This document shows, piece after piece, positions 15,594-25,200 of a stretch of 28,107 nt of DNA (its first letter is position 1; each line of letters starts with the position of its first letter). A program made the translations under genes and the position numbers. Source of the DNA: Bacilli bacterium. Its GTDB lineage: Bacteria; Bacillota_I; Bacilli_A; RFN20; CAG-826. The notes under the pieces were generated by a model. The model saw nothing but the letters and a program-made list of their open reading frames with translations. It did no database searches and was not told the DNA's origin. The stretch spans positions 1 through 28,107 of the forward strand of contig JAFZRR010000006.1 of the NCBI GenBank assembly GCA_017619815.1. The letters run 5' to 3'.

Positions 15594-16469
15594 ATGATTG
15601 ATATTGATATTGTTTGTCCAATATATAAAGAAAGTGCTTCACTAGAAGATTTAGTGAAATCTTTTGCTACACAAAAGGACGTCAATATCAAAAAGATAGT
15701 CTTCCCTGTGACTTTGTCACACACTGAAGAAGATGATGTTATTAGAGATATTGTAAAAAGATATAACATCACTTCTTTTGAACTGGAAAAAGAAGAGTTT
15801 TCTCATTCTTTAACAAGAGAAAAAGCAATCAGAGAATATTGTTCATCTAGATGTGTGGTGATGATTTCTCAAGATATCAAATTAACAAATGAAAATGTGT
15901 TCTATAACTTAGTTAAGAGCATTGATGAAAAAGAAACAGTTTATAACTTTGCTCGTCAAATCTGTACGAATAAAAGTATTGAAAAATATGTGAGAGCAAA
16001 GAACTATCCAACGGAATCTTATTACGTCACAAATGATGATGTCGAAAAGATGAGATTTATGGCATACTTCGCAAGTGACGCTTGTAGCGCATATGACCGT
16101 GATATGTTTATCAAACTCGGTGGCTACGGTGGCTATAACCTCATGATGAGTGAAGATGCTTTATATAGCAAAATCGTCTTAGACGCTGGCTATAAAAAGA
16201 AATATTGTGCGGATGCAATCGTTGAGCATTCCCACAAATATACCTTGAAACAACTTTATAAAAGATACTATGATACAGGTATATTCCAAAGCCAAGTTAC
16301 ATTCTTTAAGGATGTAAAGATGGAAGGCTCTGGAATGAAACTCGCTATGTATGTGCTAAAGCAAGCACTTAAGCATTTCGATATTCCTGTTTTATTCAGA
16401 TGGTTCCCTGATATGGCCGCAAGGTACTTAGGAATCAAAAAAGGTAAGAAAGTAGGTAGCAAAAAATGA
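15594..16469 (+). CDS. GT2 family glycosyltransferase, rhamnosyltransferase-like
   Basis: 291 residues. VCPIYKES opens the fold. FSHSLTREKAIREYC (70-84) replaces the FNHG-x-TR segment typical of rhamnosyltransferases, MISQDI supplies the acidic metal-site region, and SEDALYSKIVLDAGYK plus VEHSHKYTLKQLYKRYYD complete the family pattern. Placement between rmlB and rmlA supports rhamnose as donor sugar, by inference. Its stop TGA overlaps the ATG of rmlA (ATGA, 16466-16469). It is the only gene in the window ending in TGA. Confidence 0.87.
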   Translation: MIDIDIVCPIYKESASLEDLVKSFATQKDVNIKKIVFPVTLSHTEEDDVIRDIVKRYNITSFELEKEEFSHSLTREKAIREYCSSRCVVMISQDIKLTNENVFYNLVKSIDEKETVYNFARQICTNKSIEKYVRAKNYPTESYYVTNDDVEKMRFMAYFASDACSAYDRDMFIKLGGYGGYNLMMSEDALYSKIVLDAGYKKKYCADAIVEHSHKYTLKQLYKRYYDTGIFQSQVTFFKDVKMEGSGMKLAMYVLKQALKHFDIPVLFRWFPDMAARYLGIKKGKKVGSKK

Positions 16470-17347
16470 AAGGTATTATCTTAGCAGGTGGATCTGGTAC
16501 AAGACTTTATCCATTAACTTTAGTTACTTCCAAGCAACTATTACCAATTTATGATAAGCCAATGATTTATTACCCATTGAGCACATTAATGCTCGCTGGT
16601 ATTAGAGATATTTTGATTATTAGCACTCCTAGTGACACTCCAAGATTTGAAGCATTATTAGGAGATGGTAAGAAATTTGGTGTGAACTTATCATATGCTG
16701 TTCAAGAAGCACCAAATGGACTTGCAGAAGCTTTCATTATCGGTAAGAAATTCATCGGTAACGATACAGCCTGTTTAGTCCTTGGAGATAACATCTTCTA
16801 CGGTAACGGTTTCAAGAAAGCACTCGCGGAAGCTGTTTATAATGCGGATATGGGTTATGCCACAGTATTCGGTTATTACGTCAATGATCCAGAGAGATTT
16901 GGCGTTGTCCAATTCAACTCCGAACACCGCGTTCTTTCCATCAAAGAAAAACCAAAATTCCCACAAAGTAACTACGCGGTTGTAGGTTTATACTTCTACC
17001 CACGTGGTGTTGCTGAAGAAGCGGAAAAGATTAAACCAAGCAGAAGAGGCGAATTAGAAATCACCACTTTGAACAATTTGTACTTAAGAAAGAAGAAACT
17101 TGAATTGATCTTATTCGGACGTGGCTTTACTTGGTTAGATACAGGAACTCATGAGAGTCTTGCTGACGCTACTAACTTTGTTAAATCAATCGAAGAACAC
17201 CAAGGTTTAAAGGTTTCTTGTATTGAAGAAATTGCCTATCGTAATGGTTGGATCACACGTGAACAACTCATCGATATCGGTGAAAAGATGGGCAAAAACG
17301 AATACGGCAAACACTTACTCAATGTTGCCAATGGCAAAATCATCTAA
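16466..17347 (+). CDS. rmlA: Glucose-1-phosphate thymidylyltransferase
   Basis: First step of dTDP-L-rhamnose synthesis: glucose-1-phosphate plus dTTP to dTDP-glucose. 293 residues, typical length. GGSGTRLYPLT (8-18) is the nucleotide-binding signature, followed by KQLLPIYDKPMIYYPLSTL (23-41), LGDNIFYG (metal and sugar-phosphate site) and GFTWLDTGTHESL. Short forms of this type are the tetrameric RmlA/RfbA enzymes, usually feedback-inhibited by dTDP-rhamnose. Last gene of the operon; the stop is followed by a terminator. Confidence 0.97.
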   Translation: MKGIILAGGSGTRLYPLTLVTSKQLLPIYDKPMIYYPLSTLMLAGIRDILIISTPSDTPRFEALLGDGKKFGVNLSYAVQEAPNGLAEAFIIGKKFIGNDTACLVLGDNIFYGNGFKKALAEAVYNADMGYATVFGYYVNDPERFGVVQFNSEHRVLSIKEKPKFPQSNYAVVGLYFYPRGVAEEAEKIKPSRRGELEITTLNNLYLRKKKLELILFGRGFTWLDTGTHESLADATNFVKSIEEHQGLKVSCIEEIAYRNGWITREQLIDIGEKMGKNEYGKHLLNVANGKII

Positions 17348-17352
17348 TAAAA

Positions 17353-17385
17353 AAATCTTGCTCAATCGGCAAGATTTCTTTTTAT
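17353..17385. terminator. Bidirectional terminator at the end of the rhamnose operon
   Basis: A stem of 8-9 bp, AATCTTGC/GCAAGATT (17354-17361 and 17369-17376), is flanked by A-rich sequence on the left and T-rich sequence on the right, so it can end both rmlA and the convergent desulfoferrodoxin gene. Confidence 0.85.
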
Positions 17386-17399
17386 TTCATAAACTTGAA

Positions 17400-17771
17400 T
17401 TAGGCTTTGAATAAACTGTGTAAGTTGCAGTATGCATAAGCGGCAACAACTTTCTCGTCGTCAAGAAGAGCGAATTCCGCTTTTGGAGCATCACCTGGTT
17501 TTAATTGTTTTCTTTGATTTCCTTTATCGGTTTGTAGGGCAATCCATTCAATGTAGTGAACATCGAGCATTGGATGAGCAACTTCACCGACTTCCACGAC
17601 CACGTGGTTTCCATTTACTTTAATAACTGGTACGTGTTTTTCATGTGCACCATCAGATGTGTTTGGAATAATTTCTTGCATCGCTTCACCACAACATTTT
17701 GTGGGGCAACAATCCATATCATTAACCATGGCCACAATCTTGCCACATTTTTCACATCTTAAAAATTTCAT
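17400..17771 (-). CDS. Desulfoferrodoxin (superoxide reductase)
   Basis: Reduces superoxide to hydrogen peroxide without releasing oxygen, a defence typical of anaerobes. 123 residues in two domains. The N-terminal desulforedoxin-like iron site has C6, C9, C26 and C27 (CEKC...CCGEAM). The C-terminal catalytic domain has EKHVP (K45, H46), AHPMLDVHYIEW (H66, H72) and CNLHSLF (C115, H118), which match the Fe(His)4Cys centre. Two additional Cys (C21, C22) lie in the first domain. AGGA stands 8 bases before the ATG. The DNA glycosylase gene lies 64 bases upstream on the same strand. Confidence 0.95.
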   Translation of the reverse strand: MKFLRCEKCGKIVAMVNDMDCCPTKCCGEAMQEIIPNTSDGAHEKHVPVIKVNGNHVVVEVGEVAHPMLDVHYIEWIALQTDKGNQRKQLKPGDAPKAEFALLDDEKVVAAYAYCNLHSLFKA

Positions 17772-17835
17772 ATTTGTTTTCCTTTTTGAGTTCTGCTCAC
17801 TTTTAGATAAACATATTTGTTTCTTTTAAGCAAGA

Positions 17836-18345
17836 TTAATGCTCTAAGATGACTTTATATTTTTCAATTAATGTTTCTAGATTCATTGAGGCATTTGCCG
17901 CACTGCTGCTAGGCAAGGAAGTGGCTTTAATTTCAACCTCTGGAAGTAGGTATTTATCATATAGTTCTTTAGCTTTCTTTCCAGTGGTAAAAATCTTCTT
18001 AATATTTGAATATTGCTTAAGCAAATTTTTCAAGTTTATCGGCTCCACATTTTCAATTGTGGCGTCACTACTGCCGTATATATCACAGGCAAAAATAACA
18101 TCATAAAGAGCGATATGATTTCTTAATAAAAATGCTTTTCTCTCTTCAATGGTCTTTGGTTCTTCTTCATTAAATACACCAGCGAGAATCTTAAAGAATC
18201 GATTCTGTGGATGAGCATAGAAAAATCCATCCTCACGAGATTTGACACTTGGGAGTGAACCTAAAATGAGGATATTGGAGTTGTTATTTATAAAGGGTGG
18301 AATACTCTTATGATCAACGTGATTTTTCTTTTTATTTGTCGGCAT
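17836..18345 (-). CDS. Hypoxanthine/uracil-DNA glycosylase family protein (DNA-deoxyinosine glycosylase)
   Basis: Base-excision repair enzyme of the uracil-DNA glycosylase superfamily, removing deaminated bases (hypoxanthine in the best-known relatives). 169 residues. Motif 1 is GSLPSVKSRE (29-38) with YAHPQNRFFKIL (43-54). Motif 2 is LPSSSAAN (144-151). AHPQNRF is characteristic of the family that includes DNA-deoxyinosine glycosylases. Residues 1-15 are a basic, probably disordered tail. No Shine-Dalgarno is visible, but TATAAT (minus strand, 18357-18352) ends 6 bases before the ATG. Confidence 0.88.
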   Translation of the reverse strand: MPTNKKKNHVDHKSIPPFINNNSNILILGSLPSVKSREDGFFYAHPQNRFFKILAGVFNEEEPKTIEERKAFLLRNHIALYDVIFACDIYGSSDATIENVEPINLKNLLKQYSNIKKIFTTGKKAKELYDKYLLPEVEIKATSLPSSSAANASMNLETLIEKYKVILEH

Positions 18346-18421
18346 AATCTAATTATATTCTAATTTTGTGGAAATTATATTAATATATAAGCAAGTGTTT
18401 TAGGACACGAGAAAAAATAAC

Positions 18422-19384
18422 ATGAAGAAAACAGTATTCATTCCATTATTAGGTCTTAGCTTATTGCTCTCCGGTTGTGATGTGAGCAATATCAAAATTA
18501 AGACTCCAAGTTTTGCTAAATTTGGGGACGAGGTTTCTTATGCAGTTTTTTCACAAGCATTTGATACAAAACTCTCAGAAACAGACATCATGAGTGATGA
18601 GTTGCTCTCTTCAAAACTTTATAAAGGTGAGTCTGCAGCGCGTTATATTTCTTCAGTTTCAAGAAAACGTGAAAACTCTAATAAGAGCAATGAAATTAGA
18701 AGAACTCTTTATGGTGAAGTGAATAAGACCACAGTGGAATACGATTCTAAGAAATTAATCTTATTAAACAATAGCGAAGACAAATTGGTTTATATCACTA
18801 AAACAGAAACTGACAATACTAGTGAAGTAACCACTACTGACACCGAAAAAGGTGCGGCGGTTGTTGATTATAAAGATCAAAAAGTGGGTATTGACTTTGA
18901 TAACGATGCGAAGACATTTTCTATAGAAAAGACATTCACTTCTGAAGAAAATGTCGCTTCATATCTCAGCACTCAAATTAAGGCCTTATGTTTCAACACC
19001 ATCATCTCTAACTTTGTTACTGGATTTGGTTCCGGAGAATCAAATAATGATCCTGAATATCACTGGTATGTAAATGGTGACATTCTCACCTATACATATG
19101 AAAAAGAAGAAACCAGTGAATTAAAAGATGCTGATGATATTATTTATGCAAATAAACACATCAAAATTTCTTACAAATACCAAATTAAATTATCTAAAAA
19201 TGAACAAACTTTGAAATATCACACTTCCGCGGTGGGTTCATTGGAATACATTAAAAACACCACTTCTTATAGAGATGGTGAAACCGCTAAAGAAGATTTT
19301 GCTACTTATGGAGAATTTGCTATGCAATCAAAGAAAGTATCTTTAGATAGCATCAAGTTATCCAAGTATATGTTTATTGAATAG
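18422..19384 (+). CDS. Lipoprotein of unknown function (first of a pair)
   Basis: 320 residues. A short signal peptide (MKK, hydrophobic core) ends in the lipobox LLSGC with lipid-attachment Cys C19, so the mature protein should sit on the outer face of the membrane. The rest is hydrophilic, Ser/Thr/Lys/Glu-rich and beta-prone, with no domain I recognise. It shares with the next gene the pattern K-x-P-x-F-x-K-x-G-x-E-(V/I)-S just after the Cys, an LSSK(L/I) segment, and a closing (L)-S-K-(Y/I) strand region, so the two are paralogues. The start is set by the signal peptide; GAG about 11 bases upstream is a weak ribosome binding site. Thirteen bases separate it from its partner. Confidence 0.82.
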   Translation: MKKTVFIPLLGLSLLLSGCDVSNIKIKTPSFAKFGDEVSYAVFSQAFDTKLSETDIMSDELLSSKLYKGESAARYISSVSRKRENSNKSNEIRRTLYGEVNKTTVEYDSKKLILLNNSEDKLVYITKTETDNTSEVTTTDTEKGAAVVDYKDQKVGIDFDNDAKTFSIEKTFTSEENVASYLSTQIKALCFNTIISNFVTGFGSGESNNDPEYHWYVNGDILTYTYEKEETSELKDADDIIYANKHIKISYKYQIKLSKNEQTLKYHTSAVGSLEYIKNTTSYRDGETAKEDFATYGEFAMQSKKVSLDSIKLSKYMFIE

Positions 19385-19397
19385 ATAGGAGGATAGT

Positions 19398-20348
19398 ATG
19401 AAGAAAATCAAAATTGTTCCAGCATTATTATCCGTCGCTATCTTAACAGGATGTTCTTTAAAACTTTCTGTCAAAGAACCAATCTTTGTCAAACAAGGAA
19501 AAGAGATTTCTCAAGAAGAATTTAAAACTCAAATCATTGAAGCATTAGAAGGTAATGAATTCTATAAAAATGATAGAGATTTATCATCCAAAATCTTGAA
19601 ATATCGCGCAGCTGGATATAACAAACAAAAAAGAGTGAGAGGTAAGAAGGTTTACTATAGTAAAGAAGTCGTCACTACTTCCGATTCTATCTTGCAATAC
19701 GATTCCGTAAACGGCGTCATTAAGTCAGAACTTAGCAACAAATCTCAAACCGAAGTTCAATCCGATACCGAAAACACCAATAAAAATTCCGCGATTAAGA
19801 GTGCAAGTTTTGTTCACGAAGGATCTGGTGACTTATTAGCTAATAAAGTTGTTATTTATTGTCCAGACACATTAACTTATTCCATTCTTAGTGAAATCGG
19901 TGAAGGTGAAACCACAAAGAAATATTTAGATAACTATGTTAGTGCCTATTATCTTGAAGCATTCAATAGTTCTAGATTCATGCACTTCAGCGAAGCCACT
20001 GATGTGGAAAATCACCGCTTCTATAGAAATAACGATGTCTTCACAGTTAAATTCAAAGAGAAAACACAAAATACCCAAAAGGGTACTGTGGACGGAGAAG
20101 AAAAAGATGTCATGAGATATGAAATCAGTACAGAAATCAAATCTCAAGCGGATATGACTAAAGGTTCAGAAACTGTGAAAGTCGCTGAAAAACAAACTCT
20201 TGTCTACACTATTCTCGCTGATTATAACGGTTATAAAAAAGGTGAAATTGTTGAAATGGAAACCGTTAACTACATCGATTTCTCCGCAGTGGGAAAAGAT
20301 ATCACATTATCGAAAATAACTGATTTAGATAAATATTTAGCTAATTAA
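19398..20348 (+). CDS. Lipoprotein of unknown function (second of a pair)
   Basis: 316 residues. Signal peptide with lipobox ILTGC, Cys C19, the same position as in the upstream paralogue. The mature protein is hydrophilic, with repeated polar strands (VYYSKEVVTTSDSILQYDS, ENHRFYRNNDVFTVKFK) and no recognisable enzyme motif. GGAGG lies 6 bases before the ATG, much stronger than that of the upstream gene, so the second product may be made in larger amounts. A terminator follows directly. The upstream-downstream order with two secreted nucleases suggests a surface role, but no function can be assigned. Confidence 0.82.
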   Translation: MKKIKIVPALLSVAILTGCSLKLSVKEPIFVKQGKEISQEEFKTQIIEALEGNEFYKNDRDLSSKILKYRAAGYNKQKRVRGKKVYYSKEVVTTSDSILQYDSVNGVIKSELSNKSQTEVQSDTENTNKNSAIKSASFVHEGSGDLLANKVVIYCPDTLTYSILSEIGEGETTKKYLDNYVSAYYLEAFNSSRFMHFSEATDVENHRFYRNNDVFTVKFKEKTQNTQKGTVDGEEKDVMRYEISTEIKSQADMTKGSETVKVAEKQTLVYTILADYNGYKKGEIVEMETVNYIDFSAVGKDITLSKITDLDKYLAN

Positions 20349-20354
20349 ATGAAT

Positions 20355-20381
20355 AACCAGGCTTGCCTGGTTTTCTTTTTT
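20355..20381 (+). terminator. Rho-independent terminator after the lipoprotein pair
   Basis: AACCAG/CTGGTT with inner GC pairs around a TT centre (20355-20372) is followed by a T-rich run to 20381. It closes the two-gene lipoprotein unit 40 bases before the first nuclease gene. Confidence 0.85.
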
Positions 20382-20422
20382 ATTAAAAGATGTTTTAATA
20401 TATTTGTCGGAGGACATATTTT

Positions 20423-22081
20423 ATGAAAAAACAAACTGTTAGTAAGATAACAAGTTTAAGTGTACTTTTTGGTGTATGCTTAGCCTCTAGTGTTGTTGCT
20501 TTACTTCACAATCAAGGTTTACAAAAAACCGAAGCATATAATGTTTCTAGTTTACCAACAACAATTAAATTAAACGACAACACCGAAGAAGAAATCCGTA
20601 ATTATTATTCTGCTTTAGATTCACTACCAGACAGTGAAAAACAAGGAACAAATTTACTAAAGAACTTGAAAAACATTCTTAAGAATGGACAAAAATATTA
20701 TTCATATGATTCCGGAAGCAATATTTGGAAGATGTATGAAATCACTGATAGAGACTGGGTTAAATCTCCAGCCTCTGCAATTTCTGGATATGACGCATCC
20801 ACAAATACAATTACAGGTTACTCATATGGTTCAAGCGCTTCTAGTGCAGGTATGAACCCATACTTACATGCTTTATATGTTAATCGTTCCGTTGATAACA
20901 AAATGCATGCTTGGGCAAGAGAAAGTGATAACACTACATCCCATGGCAACAACAAAGAATGGGGTATTGATAGAGAACATATTTGGCCAAAATCTCATGG
21001 TTTTGAAGACGAAGCTCAAGGTGGCGCAAGAGGCGATCCAATGCACTTGTGGCCAGGTGACAGTGACGTCAATAGTTCATTACATAGTAATGAATTCTAT
21101 GGTTTCGTCAATATCACAAGCAGTACAAAAGCCGGTAAATGGGAATACGCAAGAGATAACTATGTCGGTACCTCTTTAACACTTGGAACAAGTATTAGTT
21201 CTGATCAAGTATTTGAACCACAAGATTGTGATAAAGGCGATATCGCTCGTGCCTGTTTCTACATGGTTGCTAGATACAACTATTTATCCGGTTCTGATAC
21301 CGATGGTATTGATTCCAACAATCCAAATTTAGCATTCATCCAAGATAATACCAGCCCAACAAATGGCTATATGTCTAGCACCACTGTTACTGGTAATATG
21401 GGCATCTTAACCGACTTACTTGCATGGCATCATATGGATCCAGTCGATGAATTTGAAATTCATAGAAACAACCTTTGTTATAACAACTATACAAATAACA
21501 GAAATCCATTTATCGATTTCCCAGATTGGGTTGATTATATTTGGGGAACCGCAACATATAACGGAAGAAATTATCAAGGCTACGACAGCACTCCAACTGG
21601 TGTCGCAAATAGAAACTCCGATTCAATCAATGTCTTCTCCGCAGATGACAAAGAAGTTTCCAAGATTGAAATCACCAAGATGCCTGACAAAACAACTTAC
21701 AAAGTTGGTGAAGCATTCGACAAAACAGGCATGGTTGTTACCGCAACATTCGTGGATGACACCACTGCTGACGTTACCGCAAAATGTTCAATCAGTGTCG
21801 ATATGAAATCCGCTGGTGAAAAAGTCGTTGCAGTGGCATATAAAGATAAAATTGCATCATTCAAAATTACAGTTACTGAAAGACCTTGGTATGAAAAGCC
21901 AATCGGAAACACTGAGATTCCTCTTTGGGTATTATTCATAGCTATACCAGTCGTCATAGTAATAATTGTCTTATTAGCGTTAGGTATCCTAAAAGTTAAT
22001 AAAAAAGGCAAACTAAAAGTAAACAAATCCGGAACCAAGAAAGCTATTAAGAAAACATCCGGAAAGAAAACTAAAAAATAA
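20423..22081 (+). CDS. Secreted, membrane-anchored endonuclease I family protein with Ig-like Big_3 domain
   Basis: 552 residues. Signal/membrane segment at about 10-30. Endonuclease I (EndA/NucM-like) domain at about 55-380: DREHIWPKSHG (183-193) with the catalytic His H186, GARGDPMHLWP (201-211), FEPQDCDKGDIARA (264-277) and NPFIDFPDWVDYIWG (361-375). Residues about 413-486 match a bacterial Ig-like type 3 domain (KVGEAFDKTGMVV). A C-terminal membrane helix (about 500-523) and a Lys-rich tail with the near-repeat KVNKKGKL/KVNKSGT anchor the protein. It probably degrades extracellular DNA non-specifically at the cell surface, for nutrient salvage or clearance. GGAGGA lies 8 bases before the ATG. 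It is a paralogue of the next gene. Confidence 0.92.
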   Translation: MKKQTVSKITSLSVLFGVCLASSVVALLHNQGLQKTEAYNVSSLPTTIKLNDNTEEEIRNYYSALDSLPDSEKQGTNLLKNLKNILKNGQKYYSYDSGSNIWKMYEITDRDWVKSPASAISGYDASTNTITGYSYGSSASSAGMNPYLHALYVNRSVDNKMHAWARESDNTTSHGNNKEWGIDREHIWPKSHGFEDEAQGGARGDPMHLWPGDSDVNSSLHSNEFYGFVNITSSTKAGKWEYARDNYVGTSLTLGTSISSDQVFEPQDCDKGDIARACFYMVARYNYLSGSDTDGIDSNNPNLAFIQDNTSPTNGYMSSTTVTGNMGILTDLLAWHHMDPVDEFEIHRNNLCYNNYTNNRNPFIDFPDWVDYIWGTATYNGRNYQGYDSTPTGVANRNSDSINVFSADDKEVSKIEITKMPDKTTYKVGEAFDKTGMVVTATFVDDTTADVTAKCSISVDMKSAGEKVVAVAYKDKIASFKITVTERPWYEKPIGNTEIPLWVLFIAIPVVIVIIVLLALGILKVNKKGKLKVNKSGTKKAIKKTSGKKTKK

Positions 22082-22092
22082 TTAAGTTTTCT

Positions 22093-22180
22093 AAGCACAT
22101 AAAAAATTCTCAAAATAGTTCGAGTTTATCAAATAATTATATTGATTACCTACGTTGAGAAATATATGTGCTTTTCTTTT
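22093..22180 (+). terminator. Long imperfect hairpin between the two nuclease genes, possible terminator
   Basis: Outer stem AAGCACATA/TATGTGCTT (22093-22101 and 22165-22173, 9 bp) and inner stem TTCTCAA/TTGAGAA (22107-22113 and 22155-22161, 7 bp) enclose about 40 AT-rich bases and are followed by TTCTTTT. It may end transcription of the first nuclease gene. The large loop is unusual for a simple terminator, so a leader or regulatory fold is an alternative. Confidence 0.5.
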
Positions 22181-22236
22181 GCGCGCGAATTTGGTTAAAT
22201 AAAAGCGCACAACTAATTAACTCGAGGTAATTAGAT

Positions 22237-25200
22237 ATGAAACGTAAAACAATTATTCACGCTTCTATTGTTGGTTCTGTCATGTCTTTAATGGCGGTTG
22301 CGACAATGACCGGCATTCATCTATTCGAAAAGAAAGTTGAAAAAGCCGATGCTTACACAGCGCAGAGCTCCTGTCCAACCACTATTGATTTGAACGATAC
22401 TAGCACTGCAAACATCAGAAGCTACTACTCATCCTTGAACAATCTTTCCACAAGTGAAAGACAAGGAACAAATCTCCTTAAGAATTTAAAGCCAATTCTT
22501 AAGAATGGTCAAAAGTATTGGAATTATGACAGTGGCAATACAGTTTGGCAAATGTATGAGATTATTGATCGCGACTGGAGCATGTCACCAGCTAGTTCAA
22601 TCAGTGGCTACAATTCATCCACAAATAAAATTACAGGCTACTCCTATGGCACATCCACTTCTAACAAGGGAACAAATCCATATTTGCACGCCCTATACAT
22701 CAACAGGAACGTAACCAACCAAGTTACCGCCTGGGATGATCACCAACAAACACAATGGGGTATCAACCGCGAACATATTTGGGCTAAAGCAGAAGGCTTT
22801 GACACAAGTGCCGCCGGCGGTGCTCGTGGTGATCCAATGCACTTATGGGCCGCAAACGGATATGCAAACAATATTCATAGTAATAATTTCTTTGGATTTG
22901 TTAATACATCTGGTGCAACAAACTGTGGAAGTAAATATTCCAACTTATCCGGCAACTTAAGAGGAACATCCTTGAATTTAGGTACTGGCACAGTTTTTGA
23001 ACCACAAGATTGTGATAAAGGTGATATCGCTAGAGCCATCTTCTATATGGTTGCTAGATATAATTACTATTCCGGTTCCGATTCTGATGGCATCGATTCC
23101 AATAACCCAAACCTCGTCTTAGTCGACAATACAACAGACTGGGCAAGCTCTGGTTATACTTGTACAACCAGCAACCCAGGCAAACAAGGTATTCTCCGTG
23201 ACTTATTAGCATGGAATAGATTAGACCCACCAGATGAATGGGAAATTCATAGAAATAACCTTGTTTATAACAACTTCTCAAATAATAGAAATCCATTTAT
23301 CGATTTCCCAGAATGGGCAGAATACATTTGGGGTAAACCAACCCTTGCTTCTAATAATAGAAACATTACTTCTTTCAGCACCAATCCAACTGGTTATGCT
23401 ATTCCATCAAGCGATAGCTTAAATACCTTTGGTAATGCTGTTACAACCCCAACAATTACCTTAAACAAAACATCCGCAACAATTGCTGTTAACGGAACAG
23501 TTCAACTTACCGCTACTGCTATGGGTGGAAGCGGCAACGTTACTTGGTCAACAAGCAGTTCTTCTAAAGCACAATTAAGTGCCACAACTGGTGATACAGT
23601 TACAGTTACTGGCAAGGCAACTGGTTCTGCAACAATTACCGCAACATACAGTGGTAAAACCGCTACATGTACAATTACCATTAGTGCATCTGCTCCAACA
23701 GTTAGTTCTGTTTCAGTTAGTCCATCAACTTTAAGTCTTGACTTAAACGGAACAAGCACAGACAATTTGTCAGCGACAGTCACAGGCACAAATAGCCCAG
23801 CACAAACTGTTACATGGTCATCCAATAAAACCAATATTGCTACAGTTGATTCAAGTGGTAAAGTAACAGGCATTGCTGTCGGTAGCGCAACAATTACCGC
23901 TACATCAACAGTCGATGATACAAAATCTGGTACATGTACAGTTACAGTAACAAATTCTGGCGGTACTAGTACAGAAGCAGGAACATTCACAGTTGAATTA
24001 AAGAACAACTCATTATCTTCTGCAACTTCATATCAATACGAAACAACAACTGCAAACTATGATGGCGGTGATGCAACTGCATCATTATACTGGGGTGGTT
24101 TAAACGCAAAAGCCGGCAACATTAAAGGAAACGGCGACACACAATCCAATTTGCAATCAGGAAACGGTGCAAACTTTTATATCCATAACACAACACCACT
24201 TCCTGGACCAATTACATCAATTAGGATTACTGGTCTAACAAAAACAAGTTCTGCTTACACAACCGCTACAAATGCATATGCGTGTACAGGCTCAACACCT
24301 ATCTCAACTCAAACAACATCTAGTTCTACTGCTGGTACGTCTGCATCTAGTGGAACTGAAGTTACATGGACTTTCGATGAAACGACAAGTGGAAAATACT
24401 TTGCGGTTGGTGCTGTTAAAGGATTTACAACAGGCACAGTTCAAGCAACATCATTTGTTATTGACTATGCCGCAACACAAGGTGGTTCAAGCTCTCCAAC
24501 AATCGATTCAATTACCATCACTCCTTCATTCGCACAATTAACAGCTGGTGAAACAAAAGGATTGGCTTGTACAGTGGCTGGTGAAAACAATCCAGACACA
24601 TCAGTCTCATGGACAAGTAGCAATACTTCTGTCGCAACAGTTGACTCAGATGGCAATGTTACTGCTAAAGCAGCTGGTACAGCCACAATTACTGCAACAA
24701 GCACATATGACAACACAAAATCTGGATCTGCTTCAATAAAAGTTGTCAACGTTGATTCATTAGCTGGTTCTCCATATATGAATGGTGTTCCATACAAAAT
24801 GTTTGCTGTTAAATCAGAAACTACAACAAACTACTATTTCAATGGCGGTATGTCTGGTTACTATGGTGGTTCTACGACAAGCATTAGCGCTGCGGTTGAT
24901 ATGTGGTTTGAAACCAATGGTTCTGGTCAAAATATGTATTTCATGACTAGCGCAGGCGAAAAACAATATGTCACAGCAGTTGTAAACGGTAACTATGTTA
25001 ATTTCACAATTGGAGATTCGGCAGGAACTGCGTGGTCATATGATTCTTCTACAGGTGGCTTATACACAGTCAATGGTAGTACAAACTATTATTTAGGATT
25101 CAGCAGTACCTATTCGACATTTGGCAATTACTCTTCGAGCAATATCTCTGGTTATGCCAGCTTTGTCGCTAATACAGAAGCCGGCACAATCGGATTATCT

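Noticed and set aside
16466..16469. TGA read as Trp (genetic code 4)
   Set aside because: All Trp codons checked are TGG, all genes are full length without reading through TGA, and the TGA here fits a typical ATGA stop-start overlap.
21697..22113. Minus-strand frame of 138 codons over the end of the first nuclease gene
   Set aside because: Antisense shadow of the Big_3 domain, membrane helix and Lys-rich tail; no start signal.
23502..24008. Minus-strand frame of 168 codons inside the large nuclease gene
   Set aside because: It mirrors the Thr/Val-rich Big_2 repeats on the plus strand; no ribosome binding site and no family resemblance.
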